This document shows, in pieces, positions 30,365 through 40,830 of a stretch of DNA of 64,000 bases. The stretch's first letter is position 1. Every line of letters starts with the position of its first letter. The stretch lies in assembly GCF_000374865.1 (NCBI RefSeq), contig NZ_KB895452.1, forward strand, positions 248,001 to 312,000, in the 5' to 3' direction. The notes beneath the pieces were generated by a model. It saw nothing but the letters and a program-made list of their open reading frames with translations, was not told the DNA's origin and ran no database searches. This DNA comes from Arthrobacter sp. 135MFCol5.1 (GTDB taxonomy: Bacteria; Actinomycetota; Actinomycetes; Actinomycetales; Micrococcaceae). The position numbers and the translations under genes are program-made.

Positions 30365-33103
30365 CTAACGCTTCTTCTTCTTTGCGGGGCGCTTTGCTGC
30401 GTCCTGGGCGGCTGCCTTGGCCGGATTGCCGGAACGTCCGCCTGAGCGGGTTTCCACGCGGGTCTCGGTTCCGCCGCCTTCGCTGGGTGCCGTGTACTGG
30501 AGCTGGGCAGGCTTCTCGGGTGCTTCGAGACCGGCCGCCCGCAGTTGCGGATCCACGTGCTCGGTGTGGCCGCCGGAAGCATCCTGGACCACGACGTCCT
30601 GGGCGGGAGTGACTTCCACCTCGAGGTTGAAGAGGAAGCCGACGCTTTCCTCCCGGATGGCTTCCATCATGGCCTGGAACATGGCGAAGCCTTCACGCTG
30701 GTATTCCACGAGTGGATCGCGCTGGGCCATGGCCCGCAGGCCGATGCCCTCCTTGAGGTAGTCCATCTCGTAGAGGTGTTCCTGCCACTTGCGTCCGATG
30801 ACCGACAGGACCACACGGCGCTCGAGTTCGCGCATGCTCTCGGAGCCAATCGCTTCCTCCCGCGCCTGGTAGACCAGGCGGGCGTCAGAGAGGATCTCCT
30901 CCTTCAGGAGCTCCACGGTAACCCGTGCCTTGCCGCCGGCTTCTTCGATGATGTCTTCCGCCGTGACACTGACGGGGTAGAGCGTCTTGAGGTTGGTCCA
31001 CAGCTGGTGGAAGTCCCAGTCGTCACCGTTGCCCTCCGCCGTGGCGGCATCAATCAGGGCCACAATGGTGTCCTCGACGAAGAACTGCACCTTCTCGTGC
31101 AGGTCATCGCCCTCAAGGATGCGGCGGCGGTCGCTGTAAATGGCTTCGCGCTGGCGGTTCAGGACGTCGTCGTACTTGAGGACGTTCTTGCGCTGTTCGG
31201 CGTTGCGGCCTTCCACCTGGCCCTGGGCCGAGGCGATGGCCCGCGACACCAGCTTGGATTCCAGCGCGACGTCGTCCGGAACCGAGCTGTTCATCAGTCG
31301 TTCGGCCGCCCCAGAGTTGAAAAGCCGCATCAGGTCGTCCGTCAGGGAAAGGTAGAAACGGGATTCTCCGGGGTCACCCTGGCGGCCGGACCGGCCGCGA
31401 AGCTGGTTGTCGATGCGCCGGGACTCGTGGCGTTCGGTGCCCAGGACGTACAGGCCTCCCAGATCCAGCACTTCCTCGTGTTCGTCCTTTACGGACTGCT
31501 TGGCTGCCTCAAGGGCTGCCGGCCACGCGGCTTCGTACTCTTCGGAGTTCTCCTCCGGGTCCAGGCCGCGCTTGGCGAGCTCGGCCACTGCGGTGAATTC
31601 GGCATTGCCGCCCAGCATGATGTCAGTACCGCGGCCGGCCATGTTGGTGGCCACCGTGACGGCGCCCTTGCGGCCGGCCTGGGCAACGATGGCCGCTTCA
31701 CGGGCGTGGTTCTTGGCGTTCAGGACCTCGTGGCGGATCCCTTCCTTGGCGAGCAGCTTGGAGAGGTACTCGCTCTTCTCCACGCTGGTGGTGCCCACCA
31801 GGACGGGCTGGCCTTTTTCGTGCCGCTCGGCGATGTCCTTCACGACGGCGTCGAACTTGACGACCTCATTCTTGAACACAAGGTCAGGCTGGTCGATCCG
31901 CTGCATGTCCCGGTTGGTGGGAATCGCCACGACACCGAGCTTGTAGGTGCTCATGAACTCGGCAGCTTCCGTTTCGGCGGTGCCGGTCATGCCGGACAGC
32001 TTGCCGTACATGCGGAAGTAGTTCTGGAGCGTGACGGTAGCCAGGGTCTGGTTTTCCGCCTTGATCTCGACGCCTTCCTTGGCCTCGATTGCCTGGTGCA
32101 TGCCTTCGTTGTAGCGCCGCCCGGCCAGGATGCGTCCGGTGTGCTCGTCGACGATCAGCACCTCGCCGTCCAGGATGACGTAGTCCTTGTCCCGCTTGAA
32201 GAGTTCCTTGGCCTTGATGGCATTGTTCAGGAACCCGATCAGCGGGGTGTTCGCGGACTCGTACAGATTTGAGATGCCGAGGTAGTCCTCGACTTTTTCG
32301 ATGCCGCTCTCCAGGACGCCCACCGTACGCTTCTTCTCGTCCACTTCGTAGTCCTTCTCGGGCTGCAGCCGGAGCACTACCTTGGCGAATTCGCTGTACC
32401 AGCGGTTGGTGTCACCCTGCGCCGGGCCGGAGATGATCAGCGGCGTACGGGCTTCGTCGATAAGGATGGAGTCCACTTCGTCGACGATGGCGAAGTGGTG
32501 GCCGCGCTGGACCAGTTCGCTCCTGTCCCACGCCATGTTGTCGCGCAGGTAGTCGAAGCCGAATTCATTGTTGGTGCCGTAGGTGATGTCCGCGGCGTAC
32601 TGCTGGCGGCGTACGGCCGGATCCTGGTTGGCCAGGATGACGCCGCTGGTCAGGCCCAGGAAGCGGTACACGCGGCCCATGAGTTCGGACTGGTATTCGG
32701 CGAGGTAGTCGTTCACGGTAACCACGTGGACACCCTTGCCGGAAAGCGCGTTCAGGTAGGCGGGAGCGGTCGCCACCAAGGTCTTGCCTTCACCGGTCTT
32801 CATTTCCGCGATGTTGCCCAGGTGCAGGGCGGCGCCGCCCATGAGCTGGACGTCGAAGTGGCGCATTCCGAGTGTCCGCGAGGAGGCTTCGCGTACGGCG
32901 GCGAAGGCTTCCGGAAGCAGGTCGTCGAGCTTCTCGCCATCCTGGTGCCGCTCGCGGAGGCGGTCGGTCTCCTCCCGCAGTTCCGCGTCGGTGAACGTCT
33001 TGAACGAGTCTTCGAGGGCGTTGATGGAGTCGGCATAGTTCCGCAACTGCCGGAGTGTCTTTTTGTCACCCGTGCGGAGGATTTTTTCGATAAGTGATGC
33101 CAC
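30365..33103 (-). CDS. secA: Preprotein translocase ATPase SecA
   Basis: The 912-residue motor drives unfolded preproteins through SecYEG. Motifs include MKTGEGKTL (102-110, Walker A), [15 protein letters not shown] (DEAD-box-like motif II) and [10 protein letters not shown]. The C-terminus ends in a Lys-rich tail (KKKKR) without the zinc-binding Cys/His motif of proteobacterial SecA, as is usual in actinobacterial SecA1. GTG start with GGGAG nine bases upstream. It is the housekeeping form; no secA2-like copy is seen. Confidence 0.97.
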   Translation of the reverse strand: MASLIEKILRTGDKKTLRQLRNYADSINALEDSFKTFTDAELREETDRLRERHQDGEKLDDLLPEAFAAVREASSRTLGMRHFDVQLMGGAALHLGNIAEMKTGEGKTLVATAPAYLNALSGKGVHVVTVNDYLAEYQSELMGRVYRFLGLTSGVILANQDPAVRRQQYAADITYGTNNEFGFDYLRDNMAWDRSELVQRGHHFAIVDEVDSILIDEARTPLIISGPAQGDTNRWYSEFAKVVLRLQPEKDYEVDEKKRTVGVLESGIEKVEDYLGISNLYESANTPLIGFLNNAIKAKELFKRDKDYVILDGEVLIVDEHTGRILAGRRYNEGMHQAIEAKEGVEIKAENQTLATVTLQNYFRMYGKLSGMTGTAETEAAEFMSTYKLGVVAIPTNRDMQRIDQPDLVFKNEVVKFDAVVKDIAERHEKGQPVLVGTTSVEKSEYLSKLLAKEGIRHEVLNAKNHAREAAIVAQAGRKGAVTVATNMAGRGTDIMLGGNAEFTAVAELAKRGLDPEENSEEYEAAWPAALEAAKQSVKDEHEEVLDLGGLYVLGTERHESRRIDNQLRGRSGRQGDPGESRFYLSLTDDLMRLFNSGAAERLMNSSVPDDVALESKLVSRAIASAQGQVEGRNAEQRKNVLKYDDVLNRQREAIYSDRRRILEGDDLHEKVQFFVEDTIVALIDAATAEGNGDDWDFHQLWTNLKTLYPVSVTAEDIIEEAGGKARVTVELLKEEILSDARLVYQAREEAIGSESMRELERRVVLSVIGRKWQEHLYEMDYLKEGIGLRAMAQRDPLVEYQREGFAMFQAMMEAIREESVGFLFNLEVEVTPAQDVVVQDASGGHTEHVDPQLRAAGLEAPEKPAQLQYTAPSEGGGTETRVETRSGGRSGNPAKAAAQDAAKRPAKKKKR

Positions 33104-33172
33104 GTGAAGATGCTCCCAGTCTCATGCCGCCGAATTCTGGCGTGTTCAGTCTACGGGAGAGACACCCGGCCG

Positions 33173-34414
33173 TTACTCCCTTTTCCCTGAGAGCGGATAG
33201 TCCTGCAGCCGCCCAAGCTCCTGTGTCAGGCGTGCGGCGAGATCTCCCGCCGGGCCGGCTTCCACGTCGGGCAGGCCAAGCCATTGGCCCATGAGCTTCA
33301 GCTCTGCAGCCAGTTCGGCGGCGGTGTCCCCGGGGGCGTCCGGCTCGGCAAAAGCGGACCTCACCAGCAGCCTGCCCCCGGCGCGGTCCGCTTTCACGTC
33401 CACCCGGGCCACAATTCTGTCCCGCAGCAGGAAAGGCAGCACGTAGTACCCGTAACGCCGTTTGGGCTCCGGGGTGTAGATCTCAATCCGGTAGTGGAAG
33501 CCGAACAGTTCCAACAGGCGCCGCCGCTCGAAGACCAGGGAGTCGAACGGGCTCAGCAGGGCCCGGCCGTTGGCGCGCCTTGGCATGGCGGCTTCCACGT
33601 GCCGGAAGACTTCGCGGTTCCAGCCGTTCACGTTGACGCGTTCCAGCCTGCCTTCCGACACCAGGTTCTCGACGGCCAGCGCGGTCGCCTTTACAGGTGT
33701 CCGGAAGTAGTCGGCGAAGCAACGGACGCTTCCGATCCCGTGTGCCATGGCCGCCGCCTCTGTCAGCCGCTGGAGCGCGGCGGCCGGATCGGACGCCGTG
33801 GCTTCGTCAGAAGAAAATGGCAGGACCTTGGCCGTCAGGGTGTACTTGCGCTCGAACTGCCCGGTCCTGGCAGCAGCTGACACTGCCCCTTCTTCGAAAA
33901 GGTGTTCCAGGACCCGTTTCACAGCGTTCCAGTTCCACCCCCAGTTCTCGGTCTGCCGTTCCTCGACGTGGCCGATCCTGGCTGTAAGTTCCGAGGCCGT
34001 CATGGGCCGGGACGTGGCGAGGACGGAAAGGATCCTGCCGGCGAGGTCGCTGCGGAGTTCCGGGTCCATGCGTGAGGCACCCACCCATGATCGCTTCTGC
34101 CATTGCAGGAGGTCACGGTAGTGCTCGGGCCGGATATAACTGGCCTCGTGCGCCCAGTACTCCACCATGCGGCGTGGCCGCTGCGCGGACATGCGGTGCA
34201 GGATTTCGCGGTCGTAATTGCCAAGGCGCGAAAAGAAGGGCAAGTAGTGACTGCGGACCAAGACGTTGACGGAATCGATTTGGACGAGCTGGAGACGGGC
34301 AAAGGTACGGCCCACCGCCCGTGCTGTCACGGGGCCGGCGGGCCGTCCTTTGTGGAGTCCCTGTGCTGCCAATGCGATGCGCCGTGCCTGGTCAAGGCTC
34401 AGCGATGCTGACAT
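33173..34414 (-). CDS. YcaQ-type winged-helix DNA glycosylase family protein
   Basis: The 413-residue protein consists of stacked winged-helix domains of the HTH_42/DUF1006 family (YcaQ/AlkX, AlkZ). These monofunctional glycosylases remove alkylated bases and unhook interstrand crosslinks. The catalytic region reads LVQIDSVN (about 44-51), giving the QxD motif of YcaQ rather than the QxQ of AlkZ. It lies 31 bases after hpf and has AGAGGA before its ATG, so it is likely co-transcribed with it. Confidence 0.82.
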   Translation of the reverse strand: MSASLSLDQARRIALAAQGLHKGRPAGPVTARAVGRTFARLQLVQIDSVNVLVRSHYLPFFSRLGNYDREILHRMSAQRPRRMVEYWAHEASYIRPEHYRDLLQWQKRSWVGASRMDPELRSDLAGRILSVLATSRPMTASELTARIGHVEERQTENWGWNWNAVKRVLEHLFEEGAVSAAARTGQFERKYTLTAKVLPFSSDEATASDPAAALQRLTEAAAMAHGIGSVRCFADYFRTPVKATALAVENLVSEGRLERVNVNGWNREVFRHVEAAMPRRANGRALLSPFDSLVFERRRLLELFGFHYRIEIYTPEPKRRYGYYVLPFLLRDRIVARVDVKADRAGGRLLVRSAFAEPDAPGDTAAELAAELKLMGQWLGLPDVEAGPAGDLAARLTQELGRLQDYPLSGKRE

Positions 34415-34445
34415 TCAGTCCTCTCACGTGGTGGTGTAGTCCACC

Positions 34446-35171
34446 TTACGCGTTGGCGGGTGCGTCGTCGGAGCGGTACGCGAGGATCTTTTCCTCCACG
34501 ACGGTGTCGCCGGGCTCGCACTCGTGGTCCAGGGTGATGACCCCGTAGGTCCAGCCACGACGGCGGTACACGACGGAGGGCGTGTTGGTGGCTTTGTCCA
34601 CGAAGAGGTAGAAGTCGTGTCCCACCAGTTCCATGTTGTCCACGGCGTCATCGAGGGAGAGCGAGGCCGCGGGGAAGACCTTGCGCCGGATCAGCACCGG
34701 TGAGCTTCCCGCCGGGATGTCGTTGTCGACATCATAGGGAGACTTGTTGTCGGCGGCCTGTACGGTTTCATCCCGGTGGTTTGCCTCAAGGTACAGCGGC
34801 TCGTGCGCGCTGGCGGGTTCAAGCGATGCGGTGGCCTCGCGAACGGCCTTGGGGGTGTGGCGCCCGTGGTGGACCTTCTTGCGGTCCTTGGCCCGGCGGA
34901 GCCGCTCAAGAAGTTTGTTGTAGGCGAGGTCAAAGGCAGCAAATTTGTCTGCGGCGCTCGCTTCGGCACGGATCACGGGTCCGCGGCCCAGCACTGTCAC
35001 CTCTACGGTCAGCTGGTCGCCGGTTTGCCGGGCATTGGTCTCCTTGGAGACTTTCGCGTCGACACGCTGGACCTTGTCACCCAGCGATTCGATTTTTGCG
35101 ATCTTTTCCCCGGCATATTCGCGGAACCGGTCTGAAACGGTCAGATTTCGTCCGCTGATCATAAACTCCAT
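34446..35171 (-). CDS. hpf: Long-form ribosome hibernation promoting factor
   Basis: The 241-residue protein has the N-terminal S30AE/HPF fold (MEFMISGRNLTVSDRF to about 110), a linker, and the C-terminal dimerisation domain (KVFPAASLSLDDAVDNMELVGHDFYLF) of the long form that joins 70S ribosomes into 100S dimers in slow growth. ATG at 35171 is supported by GGAGG five bases upstream. The 178-base upstream region is long enough to carry a stress promoter, but no convincing motif could be fixed. Confidence 0.95.
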   Translation of the reverse strand: MEFMISGRNLTVSDRFREYAGEKIAKIESLGDKVQRVDAKVSKETNARQTGDQLTVEVTVLGRGPVIRAEASAADKFAAFDLAYNKLLERLRRAKDRKKVHHGRHTPKAVREATASLEPASAHEPLYLEANHRDETVQAADNKSPYDVDNDIPAGSSPVLIRRKVFPAASLSLDDAVDNMELVGHDFYLFVDKATNTPSVVYRRRGWTYGVITLDHECEPGDTVVEEKILAYRSDDAPANA

Positions 35172-35349
35172 GGTGCCCTCCAAATGACTTCGGTGACACG
35201 ACGGCGGCACTTCCCTGGGCCCAGCTGTCTGACAGTCGAGCCCCTCTCCGAGCCGCCATCGAAAGGTACATTCTGTTCTTGGTACCCACCTTCGACGTTA
35301 GTTCATAGCCACCTGTTATTCATCCTTTCCCGGTTTATTTTTTTCTAAG

Positions 35350-36267
35350 TCATGGTCGCTTCGGCGGTTCCGTGCGGGCGCCGGGCGCGGGGTCCGCAGC
35401 ATCGGGCGGGCGTGTCGCGGCAAGCACGACGGCGCCCCTCACCTTGGCCCCTGCCTGGTGCAAGGCACGGGCTGCTTCCCCGATCGTGGCACCCGTCGTC
35501 AGGACGTCGTCGACGATGATGCACGGCCTCCCCGCAACCGCTGGACGGGACCGGACGACGACCCGCATGGACCCCCTGACCCGCTGGGAGCGGGCGCCCC
35601 TGCCCAGCCCCTTCTGGCCGCCGGACAGTCCTGTCCACCTGAGCGCTTGGGCCCCCGACGGCCGGACCTTTCGCAGGGCATCGACGACGGCAACGTCCGG
35701 CAGGTGCCCGGCCGCCTTCTTGAGGAGCAGGTGGACCGGGCTGAAGCCCCGGTTGATGTAGGCCGCCGTGCTGGTGGGGACGGGCACCAGCACGAACCCG
35801 TCAGCGTCCGCTGTTGCCGCCCGGACGGCCCCGGCCAAAGCCCGGGCCAGGCTTGCACCAAGCTGGTGCTGGCCGTGCCGTTTGAACGAGAGCAGGCCCT
35901 GCGCCAGCTCGTCCCGGTAAACAGCGGCCGCCACGACGGGGAGCAGGATGGTCCCGGATACATCCATCAGCGCGGGGGCGCCGCCCTCAGCCCGGAACGG
36001 CTCCCTGGCCAGGTGCCGGATACGGCTGGTGCAGGCTGGGCAGAGGGCACTGTCCTCCGCACCGCAGCACACACAGTCCACCGGGACGGCCAAGGCCAGG
36101 AGTTCGCCTCCGGCCCCCGCCACCCAGTCGACAAGCCGCAAAAGGGCACTCGCTTGATCCGCGCGGTGCTTTGCAGCCCACCGCGGCGGCGGATGAAGGT
36201 CCGGGTCACGCGCAGGTTCCCTGTCAGGGGACCTCGATGTTCCTGCGGGTCGTCTGGTGCCGTTCAC
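35350..36267 (-). CDS. comF: ComF-family phosphoribosyltransferase-like protein
   Basis: The 305-residue protein has an N-terminal zinc-binding cluster (CVCCGAEDSALCPACTSRI) and a C-terminal PRTase domain with the PRPP loop IIVDDVLTTGATI. ComF proteins act in DNA uptake in Bacillus and in an unresolved housekeeping role elsewhere. The GTG at 36267 is chosen since the earlier GTG at 36315 lies inside a hairpin; the start remains uncertain. It follows lpqB at 84 bases and probably belongs to the mtrAB-lpqB transcript. Confidence 0.82.
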   Translation of the reverse strand: MNGTRRPAGTSRSPDREPARDPDLHPPPRWAAKHRADQASALLRLVDWVAGAGGELLALAVPVDCVCCGAEDSALCPACTSRIRHLAREPFRAEGGAPALMDVSGTILLPVVAAAVYRDELAQGLLSFKRHGQHQLGASLARALAGAVRAATADADGFVLVPVPTSTAAYINRGFSPVHLLLKKAAGHLPDVAVVDALRKVRPSGAQALRWTGLSGGQKGLGRGARSQRVRGSMRVVVRSRPAVAGRPCIIVDDVLTTGATIGEAARALHQAGAKVRGAVVLAATRPPDAADPAPGARTEPPKRP

Positions 36268-36308
36268 CTTTCCACCATCACCGGTCGGTTCCGCATGGGG
36301 AAGGACCG

Positions 36309-36337
36309 GGCCCACCTATGTGGATACCAGGTGGGCC
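36309..36337 (-). terminator. Hairpin between lpqB and comF
   Basis: GGCCCACCT and AGGTGGGCC pair across an 11-base loop, followed on the minus strand by a pyrimidine-rich stretch (GGTCCTTCCCC). It may partly terminate or process the lpqB transcript before comF. It overlaps the upstream candidate comF start. Confidence 0.4.
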
Positions 36338-36351
36338 AGGTCCGCCCGCCC

Positions 36352-38067
36352 TCAGCCGGGGAACGAGGGATCCACCGGGCCCTTGATTTGCGGTGACCAG
36401 CCATTGCCCAGGCGCTGGAAAATCCCTTCGCCGGACTGCACGTAAATGTCATCGGCACCGTTGCCTGCGCTGATGGACACCACCCCTGGCCAGGGGGCAA
36501 GCTGCTGCGGCTGGCCCGAGGTCAGGGACAGCAGCTCCGGCGTAACGTTGGAGCCAGCTGCCGCTTTCATCACGGCGACCGAGGTGCTGTTGACCCAGAC
36601 CCCCTGGTCAGGATCGGTGGCGGTGACCAGCGTGATGGGCGCCGTCAGTTCGCGCGGGGTGCCGTCGCCGCCGCGGATCACGCCCGTCACTTGCACTTTG
36701 GATTTTCCGTTCTGTTCGGAGATCACCAGGGCACGGACACCGTCACGCGAGATCCGGAATTCCTTCACCGTACGGCCGGCAAGCCACGACGGCGCCAACG
36801 TCACGGAGGGGACAGGTGCACCTTCAGCCACTCCACCGGGACGGAACGCCACCACCTCGGTTGCCCCGGTGGCGCCGGGGCCCGCCGTCCACACCCAGTC
36901 ATTGAGGCTGAAGGACGGACGGCTGAGGGTGCTCCGTGTGGTCAGGGCGCGGGCGGGCTGGCCCGGGCTGATGCTGTACAGCGTGGTGCGTCCTTCGTTC
37001 AGGAACGCGGCAGCCTGGGACACGGGTGATTCCGCGGGGAACCGCGGGTTGAGGGCCGAGACGGACTGCATGTCGGGCAACGGGGAAACCCGGTTGTTTT
37101 CGTACCGCACCAGTTCGCCGCCGCTGATGGCAATCTGGCGGGACGGCACCGTCTTATCCAGCACCGGGGGAAGAACCGAACCATTGTCCTCCACGCGCAC
37201 CAGGTCCTGGTTGGCACGAAGCTCCACGTTGACCACATCAGGCTGGGTCCGGAACGTCAACGTCAACTGCATTTGCATGCGGAGCCGGTCTTCGGCTGAT
37301 GTTTCCGTGAGCTCTTTTGCCGTCAAATCAACCTGGGCTGCTCCGGACACCACCGGCACCGATTCACGGGCCAGTTTGATCCCGGAAGGAAAGGCACTGA
37401 CGACGGCGCCGCGAAGGTAGGGCGCGGGCCCGGCCAGCAGGGCACTGGTCATGGCTTTGACCGTCTTGTTCTTCAGGAACCACCGGACGTCCGGGACCGC
37501 ATAGGTGAACGTGGGGTCGTAGAAGTAGATCGGGTAGGCGCCGTAGATCACCTTGAAGGTTTCCTCGGCGATGGCGGTCCCATCCGGTATCGCGGAAATC
37601 CGCCACTCGCCGTCAACCTGTGTCACGGTGACGGGAATCCGTTCCACCGTTCCCGGCGGTGACTGGGTGGCAATACCGTCGGCGTCCACGGTGTAGGCGA
37701 CATCGAGCTCATAGCTATAGACGTTCTCCGTGCCGGTCGGTACCACCCGCGCTTCCCGGTAAACCAGCGCCCGCTTGTCGGGTTTCCAGGACACCGCCGA
37801 TGCCTGGGTGAGGTACTGCCGGGCCACGGCGTAGTCGTCCTCGTAGCCGCTGCCCGCCCGGTAGAAGTAGTCGATGATCGTCTCCGGTGTGGCGCCCGGT
37901 TGCGGCGCTGCAGGAAGGAACACCGGGGCACTGACATTGCCGGCGCTGCTTTCGCTGCTTTTTCCCACCGGCCCGGACGTCGGGATCCGGGCACACCCGG
38001 ACAGGAGGACGATCAGCAGAACCAGGAAGGCCGCAGCGTACTGTGCGTGCCGTCCGTGCCGGGTCAT
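36352..38067 (-). CDS. lpqB: MtrAB-associated lipoprotein LpqB
   Basis: The 571-residue lipoprotein has a signal peptide ending in the lipobox LLSGC (about 21-25), a GerMN-like domain pair and a C-terminal beta-propeller-like half. It sits on the outer face of the membrane and in mycobacteria interacts with the MtrB sensor domain and modulates the pathway. Its ATG overlaps the mtrB stop (ATGA) and has GGAG upstream. The gene order mtrA-mtrB-lpqB is the conserved one. Confidence 0.95.
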   Translation of the reverse strand: MTRHGRHAQYAAAFLVLLIVLLSGCARIPTSGPVGKSSESSAGNVSAPVFLPAAPQPGATPETIIDYFYRAGSGYEDDYAVARQYLTQASAVSWKPDKRALVYREARVVPTGTENVYSYELDVAYTVDADGIATQSPPGTVERIPVTVTQVDGEWRISAIPDGTAIAEETFKVIYGAYPIYFYDPTFTYAVPDVRWFLKNKTVKAMTSALLAGPAPYLRGAVVSAFPSGIKLARESVPVVSGAAQVDLTAKELTETSAEDRLRMQMQLTLTFRTQPDVVNVELRANQDLVRVEDNGSVLPPVLDKTVPSRQIAISGGELVRYENNRVSPLPDMQSVSALNPRFPAESPVSQAAAFLNEGRTTLYSISPGQPARALTTRSTLSRPSFSLNDWVWTAGPGATGATEVVAFRPGGVAEGAPVPSVTLAPSWLAGRTVKEFRISRDGVRALVISEQNGKSKVQVTGVIRGGDGTPRELTAPITLVTATDPDQGVWVNSTSVAVMKAAAGSNVTPELLSLTSGQPQQLAPWPGVVSISAGNGADDIYVQSGEGIFQRLGNGWSPQIKGPVDPSFPG

Positions 38068-40004
38068 GGTGTCTCCTCGGGGCCCCGGGACGGAGCGGGC
38101 TTGGCGGCATCTGTCTGCAGCACCAGCATGTTCTTGTTGTCCTGTTCTGCGGGGATGTTCCCTGGCGCGCCCGGGATGGTGACGTCCCTGGGTTCGAGCT
38201 GCACGGGTGACTCGGTGATCGCGCCATCCTGGCGCAACGGCAGGGTCAGGCGGAAGTTCGCCCCGCTGCCTTTCCGGCCCCAGGCCTGCAGCCAGCCGTG
38301 GTGCAGCTTGGTGTCCTCCATGGCGATGGACAGGCCCAGTCCGCTGCCTCCCGTCGTCCGGGCGCGGGCGGGGTCCGCCCGCCAGAACCTGTCGAAGACG
38401 CGGGCAGCTTCAGCCGGGTCCATCCCGATACCGTGGTCCCGCACGGAAACGCCAACAGCCGTCTCGTTGGCCGCGACCGTCACCGTCACCGGTTTTCCTT
38501 CGCCATGCTCCACGGCGTTCAGGATCAGGTTCCGCAGGATCCTGTCGATCCGGCGGGCATCCATTTCCACCACCATCGAGCCTTCCGGGGCCGCGAAAAC
38601 GATGTCCGAGCCGTACTCGGCAGCCACGGGGGCCGCACCTTCGATGACGTGCGAAATCACATGGAGCAGGTCCTCGGGTTCAGCGTCCAGCACCGCGACG
38701 CCTGCATCGAAGCGGCTGATCTCAAGCAGGTCCGAGAGAAGGGACTGGAAACGCTCCACCTGGTTGTAGAGCAGCTCGGCCGAGCGCTTGTTGATGGGGT
38801 CGAAGTCGTCGCGCGCGTCGTACAGGACTTCGGCCGCCATGCGCACGGTGGTCAGGGGCGTCCGCAGTTCGTGCGAGACGTCCGAAACAAAGCGCTGCTG
38901 CATCTGTGAAAGGGTGGCTAGCTGGGTGATCTGTTCCTGCAGGCTGGCGGCCATGTGGTTGAAGGAGGCGCCCAGGCGGGCCACCTCGTCCTCGCCCCGG
39001 ACCACCATGCGTTCCTGCAGTTGCCCGGCGGCCAGCTTTTCCGACACCATCGCGGCGTGGCTGACCGGGCTGACCACGTTGCGGGTGACGTACCAGGCGA
39101 CCGCGCCGATCAGGAGCACCAGGACGGCGCCGCCTGCCCACAGGACGCTTTGGATCTCATTAAGCGTCTGCTGTGCCGTGTTCAGGTCGTAAATAAGGTA
39201 GAGCTCATAGACGGTGCCGTTAAAGGTCACTTTGTTTCCGACGGCGATTCCCGGCCGGTCTTCGGTGCCCACCGGAATAACGGTGGACGCCCAGAACTGT
39301 TCCTTGCCCGATTCCTGTACAGCCTTGCGCAGGTCCGGCGGGATGACGCTGACAGTGAGCTGGTCAGAGGCGCGGGACTCCACCCAGCGGTTGCGGGGTT
39401 TGGTCTGGTTGGGCATCGCTTCAAAAACGTAGCGTCGCTGGATGACCGATCCCCTGCCCTCGACCGCGCTGAGCGTGTCCGAAACCAAGGTGATGACGCT
39501 GGACTGGTCGGTGACCTGGGCGCCGTCGAACGTGTCCTGAACCTGCTTGACGTTGTAGCGGGTCTCCGACTCCGCCTGGGTCAAGCGCTCCTGGAAGAGG
39601 TTGTTGGCAATCTGGTTGGACAGGTAGGCGCCAACCACCGCAAAGGAGGTCATGGCCAGCATCAGTGTGGTCAGGACCGTCCGGAACTGCAAGGAGCGGC
39701 GCCAACGTTTTTGCAGGGCCCTGCCGAGGTAACGCAGGCCGGGAAGGAACCGCACCACACCCGTCCGCACCAACCGGACGACGCGCAAGGCGACGATCAG
39801 GGCGCGCCGCTGCCAGATCCTTGCGCGGAACACCATGTGCGGCATGCCCGGGGGTGTGGATTCGGCAAGCCCCGGCTGGCGCTCTTTGTCGCTGCCGTTC
39901 AGCGGGGCGCCGGCTTCCGGCGCCTCCCCGGAAGCCGCGAGGCTCCGGTCAGGTCCCCCGTCCTGCGCGGCGGGGTCAGACCCCTGCTTTGTAGCCGACA
40001 CCAC
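38064..40004 (-). CDS. mtrB: Sensor histidine kinase MtrB
   Basis: The 646-residue protein has a long cytosolic N-terminus, a first membrane helix (about 106-130), an external sensor domain, a second helix near 285-305, HAMP, the H-box [12 protein letters not shown] and an HATPase domain with [13 protein letters not shown] and GGSGLGLSI. With MtrA it controls cell-wall hydrolase and division genes in actinobacteria. The GTG at 40004 overlaps the mtrA end by 29 bases; an adjacent second GTG is equally possible, and the true start may be internal because the first 50 residues look disordered. The stop overlaps the lpqB start. Confidence 0.95.
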   Translation of the reverse strand: MVSATKQGSDPAAQDGGPDRSLAASGEAPEAGAPLNGSDKERQPGLAESTPPGMPHMVFRARIWQRRALIVALRVVRLVRTGVVRFLPGLRYLGRALQKRWRRSLQFRTVLTTLMLAMTSFAVVGAYLSNQIANNLFQERLTQAESETRYNVKQVQDTFDGAQVTDQSSVITLVSDTLSAVEGRGSVIQRRYVFEAMPNQTKPRNRWVESRASDQLTVSVIPPDLRKAVQESGKEQFWASTVIPVGTEDRPGIAVGNKVTFNGTVYELYLIYDLNTAQQTLNEIQSVLWAGGAVLVLLIGAVAWYVTRNVVSPVSHAAMVSEKLAAGQLQERMVVRGEDEVARLGASFNHMAASLQEQITQLATLSQMQQRFVSDVSHELRTPLTTVRMAAEVLYDARDDFDPINKRSAELLYNQVERFQSLLSDLLEISRFDAGVAVLDAEPEDLLHVISHVIEGAAPVAAEYGSDIVFAAPEGSMVVEMDARRIDRILRNLILNAVEHGEGKPVTVTVAANETAVGVSVRDHGIGMDPAEAARVFDRFWRADPARARTTGGSGLGLSIAMEDTKLHHGWLQAWGRKGSGANFRLTLPLRQDGAITESPVQLEPRDVTIPGAPGNIPAEQDNKNMLVLQTDAAKPAPSRGPEETP

Positions 40005-40650
40005 GCACCGTCAATACAACTTCCGGGGCTTCCGGGTCCTGCTCGATCTTGGACCGCAGCCGCTGGACATGGACGTTGACCAGGCGGGTATCGGCGGCGT
40101 GCCGGTAGCCCCAAACCTGCTCCAGGAGGAGTTCCCGGGTGAAGACCTGCCACGGCTTGCGGGCCAGTGCCACGAGGAGGTCGAATTCCAGCGGCGTCAG
40201 GGAGATCCGGTCGCTGCCCCTGCTGACAGTGTGGCCCGCGACGTCGATGGTGATGTCCGCGATCCGGAGCGTCTCGGGCGCCTTTTGGTCTCCGGGGCGG
40301 AGCCGGGCGCGCACGCGCGCCACCAGTTCGGCCGGTTTGAAGGGTTTGGGCACATAGTCGTCAGCACCGGATTCGAGCCCTCGGACGACGTCGGAGGTAT
40401 CAGACTTGGCGGTCAGCATGACGATGGGCACATCCGATTCGGCACGGACCTGGCGGCAGACTTCAATACCGTCCATGCCGGGAAGCATGAGGTCAAGCAG
40501 GACCAGATCCGGCCGCGAAGACCGGAAGACGTCCAGCGCCTGGGCGCCGTCGGCGCAAAAGACGGGCTCGAAGCCGTCATTACGGAGGACAATTCCAATC
40601 ATCTCGGCCAGCGCTTCGTCATCATCTACAACCAGAATGCGTGCCTTCAT
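39976..40650 (-). CDS. mtrA: Response regulator MtrA
   Basis: The 224-residue OmpR-type regulator has a receiver domain (VVDDDEALAEM with acidic pocket, LVLLDLMLPGMDG with phosphoacceptor Asp near 53) and a winged-helix output domain (PLEFDLLVALARKPWQVFTRELLLEQVWGY to RGVGYKAGV). ATG at 40650 is chosen because the protein then begins MKARILVVDDD, as in the family, although the ribosome-binding signal (AAGGGA, 12 bases) is weak. It is the first gene of the mtrA-mtrB-lpqB operon and is divergent from the MoxR module. Confidence 0.96.
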   Translation of the reverse strand: MKARILVVDDDEALAEMIGIVLRNDGFEPVFCADGAQALDVFRSSRPDLVLLDLMLPGMDGIEVCRQVRAESDVPIVMLTAKSDTSDVVRGLESGADDYVPKPFKPAELVARVRARLRPGDQKAPETLRIADITIDVAGHTVSRGSDRISLTPLEFDLLVALARKPWQVFTRELLLEQVWGYRHAADTRLVNVHVQRLRSKIEQDPEAPEVVLTVRGVGYKAGV

Positions 40651-40830
40651 AGTTATATATTCCCTTATCGGGATGGCTTTGTCCTGTTCAGCGCCTTCCG
40701 GCATGGCGGGACACTAGGCGGTCCGACGCCGGAACTATAGTCTTGGGGTCAAGCCCTGCGCTGCCGGCGGGCACCTTTGGAGAGGGCAGCGCGCGGGTAT
40801 CAGGCGCAGTGGTATTGGGGGAGGAAATCA

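Noticed and set aside
30545-32272. Plus-strand frame of 575 codons
   Set aside because: Antisense shadow of secA.
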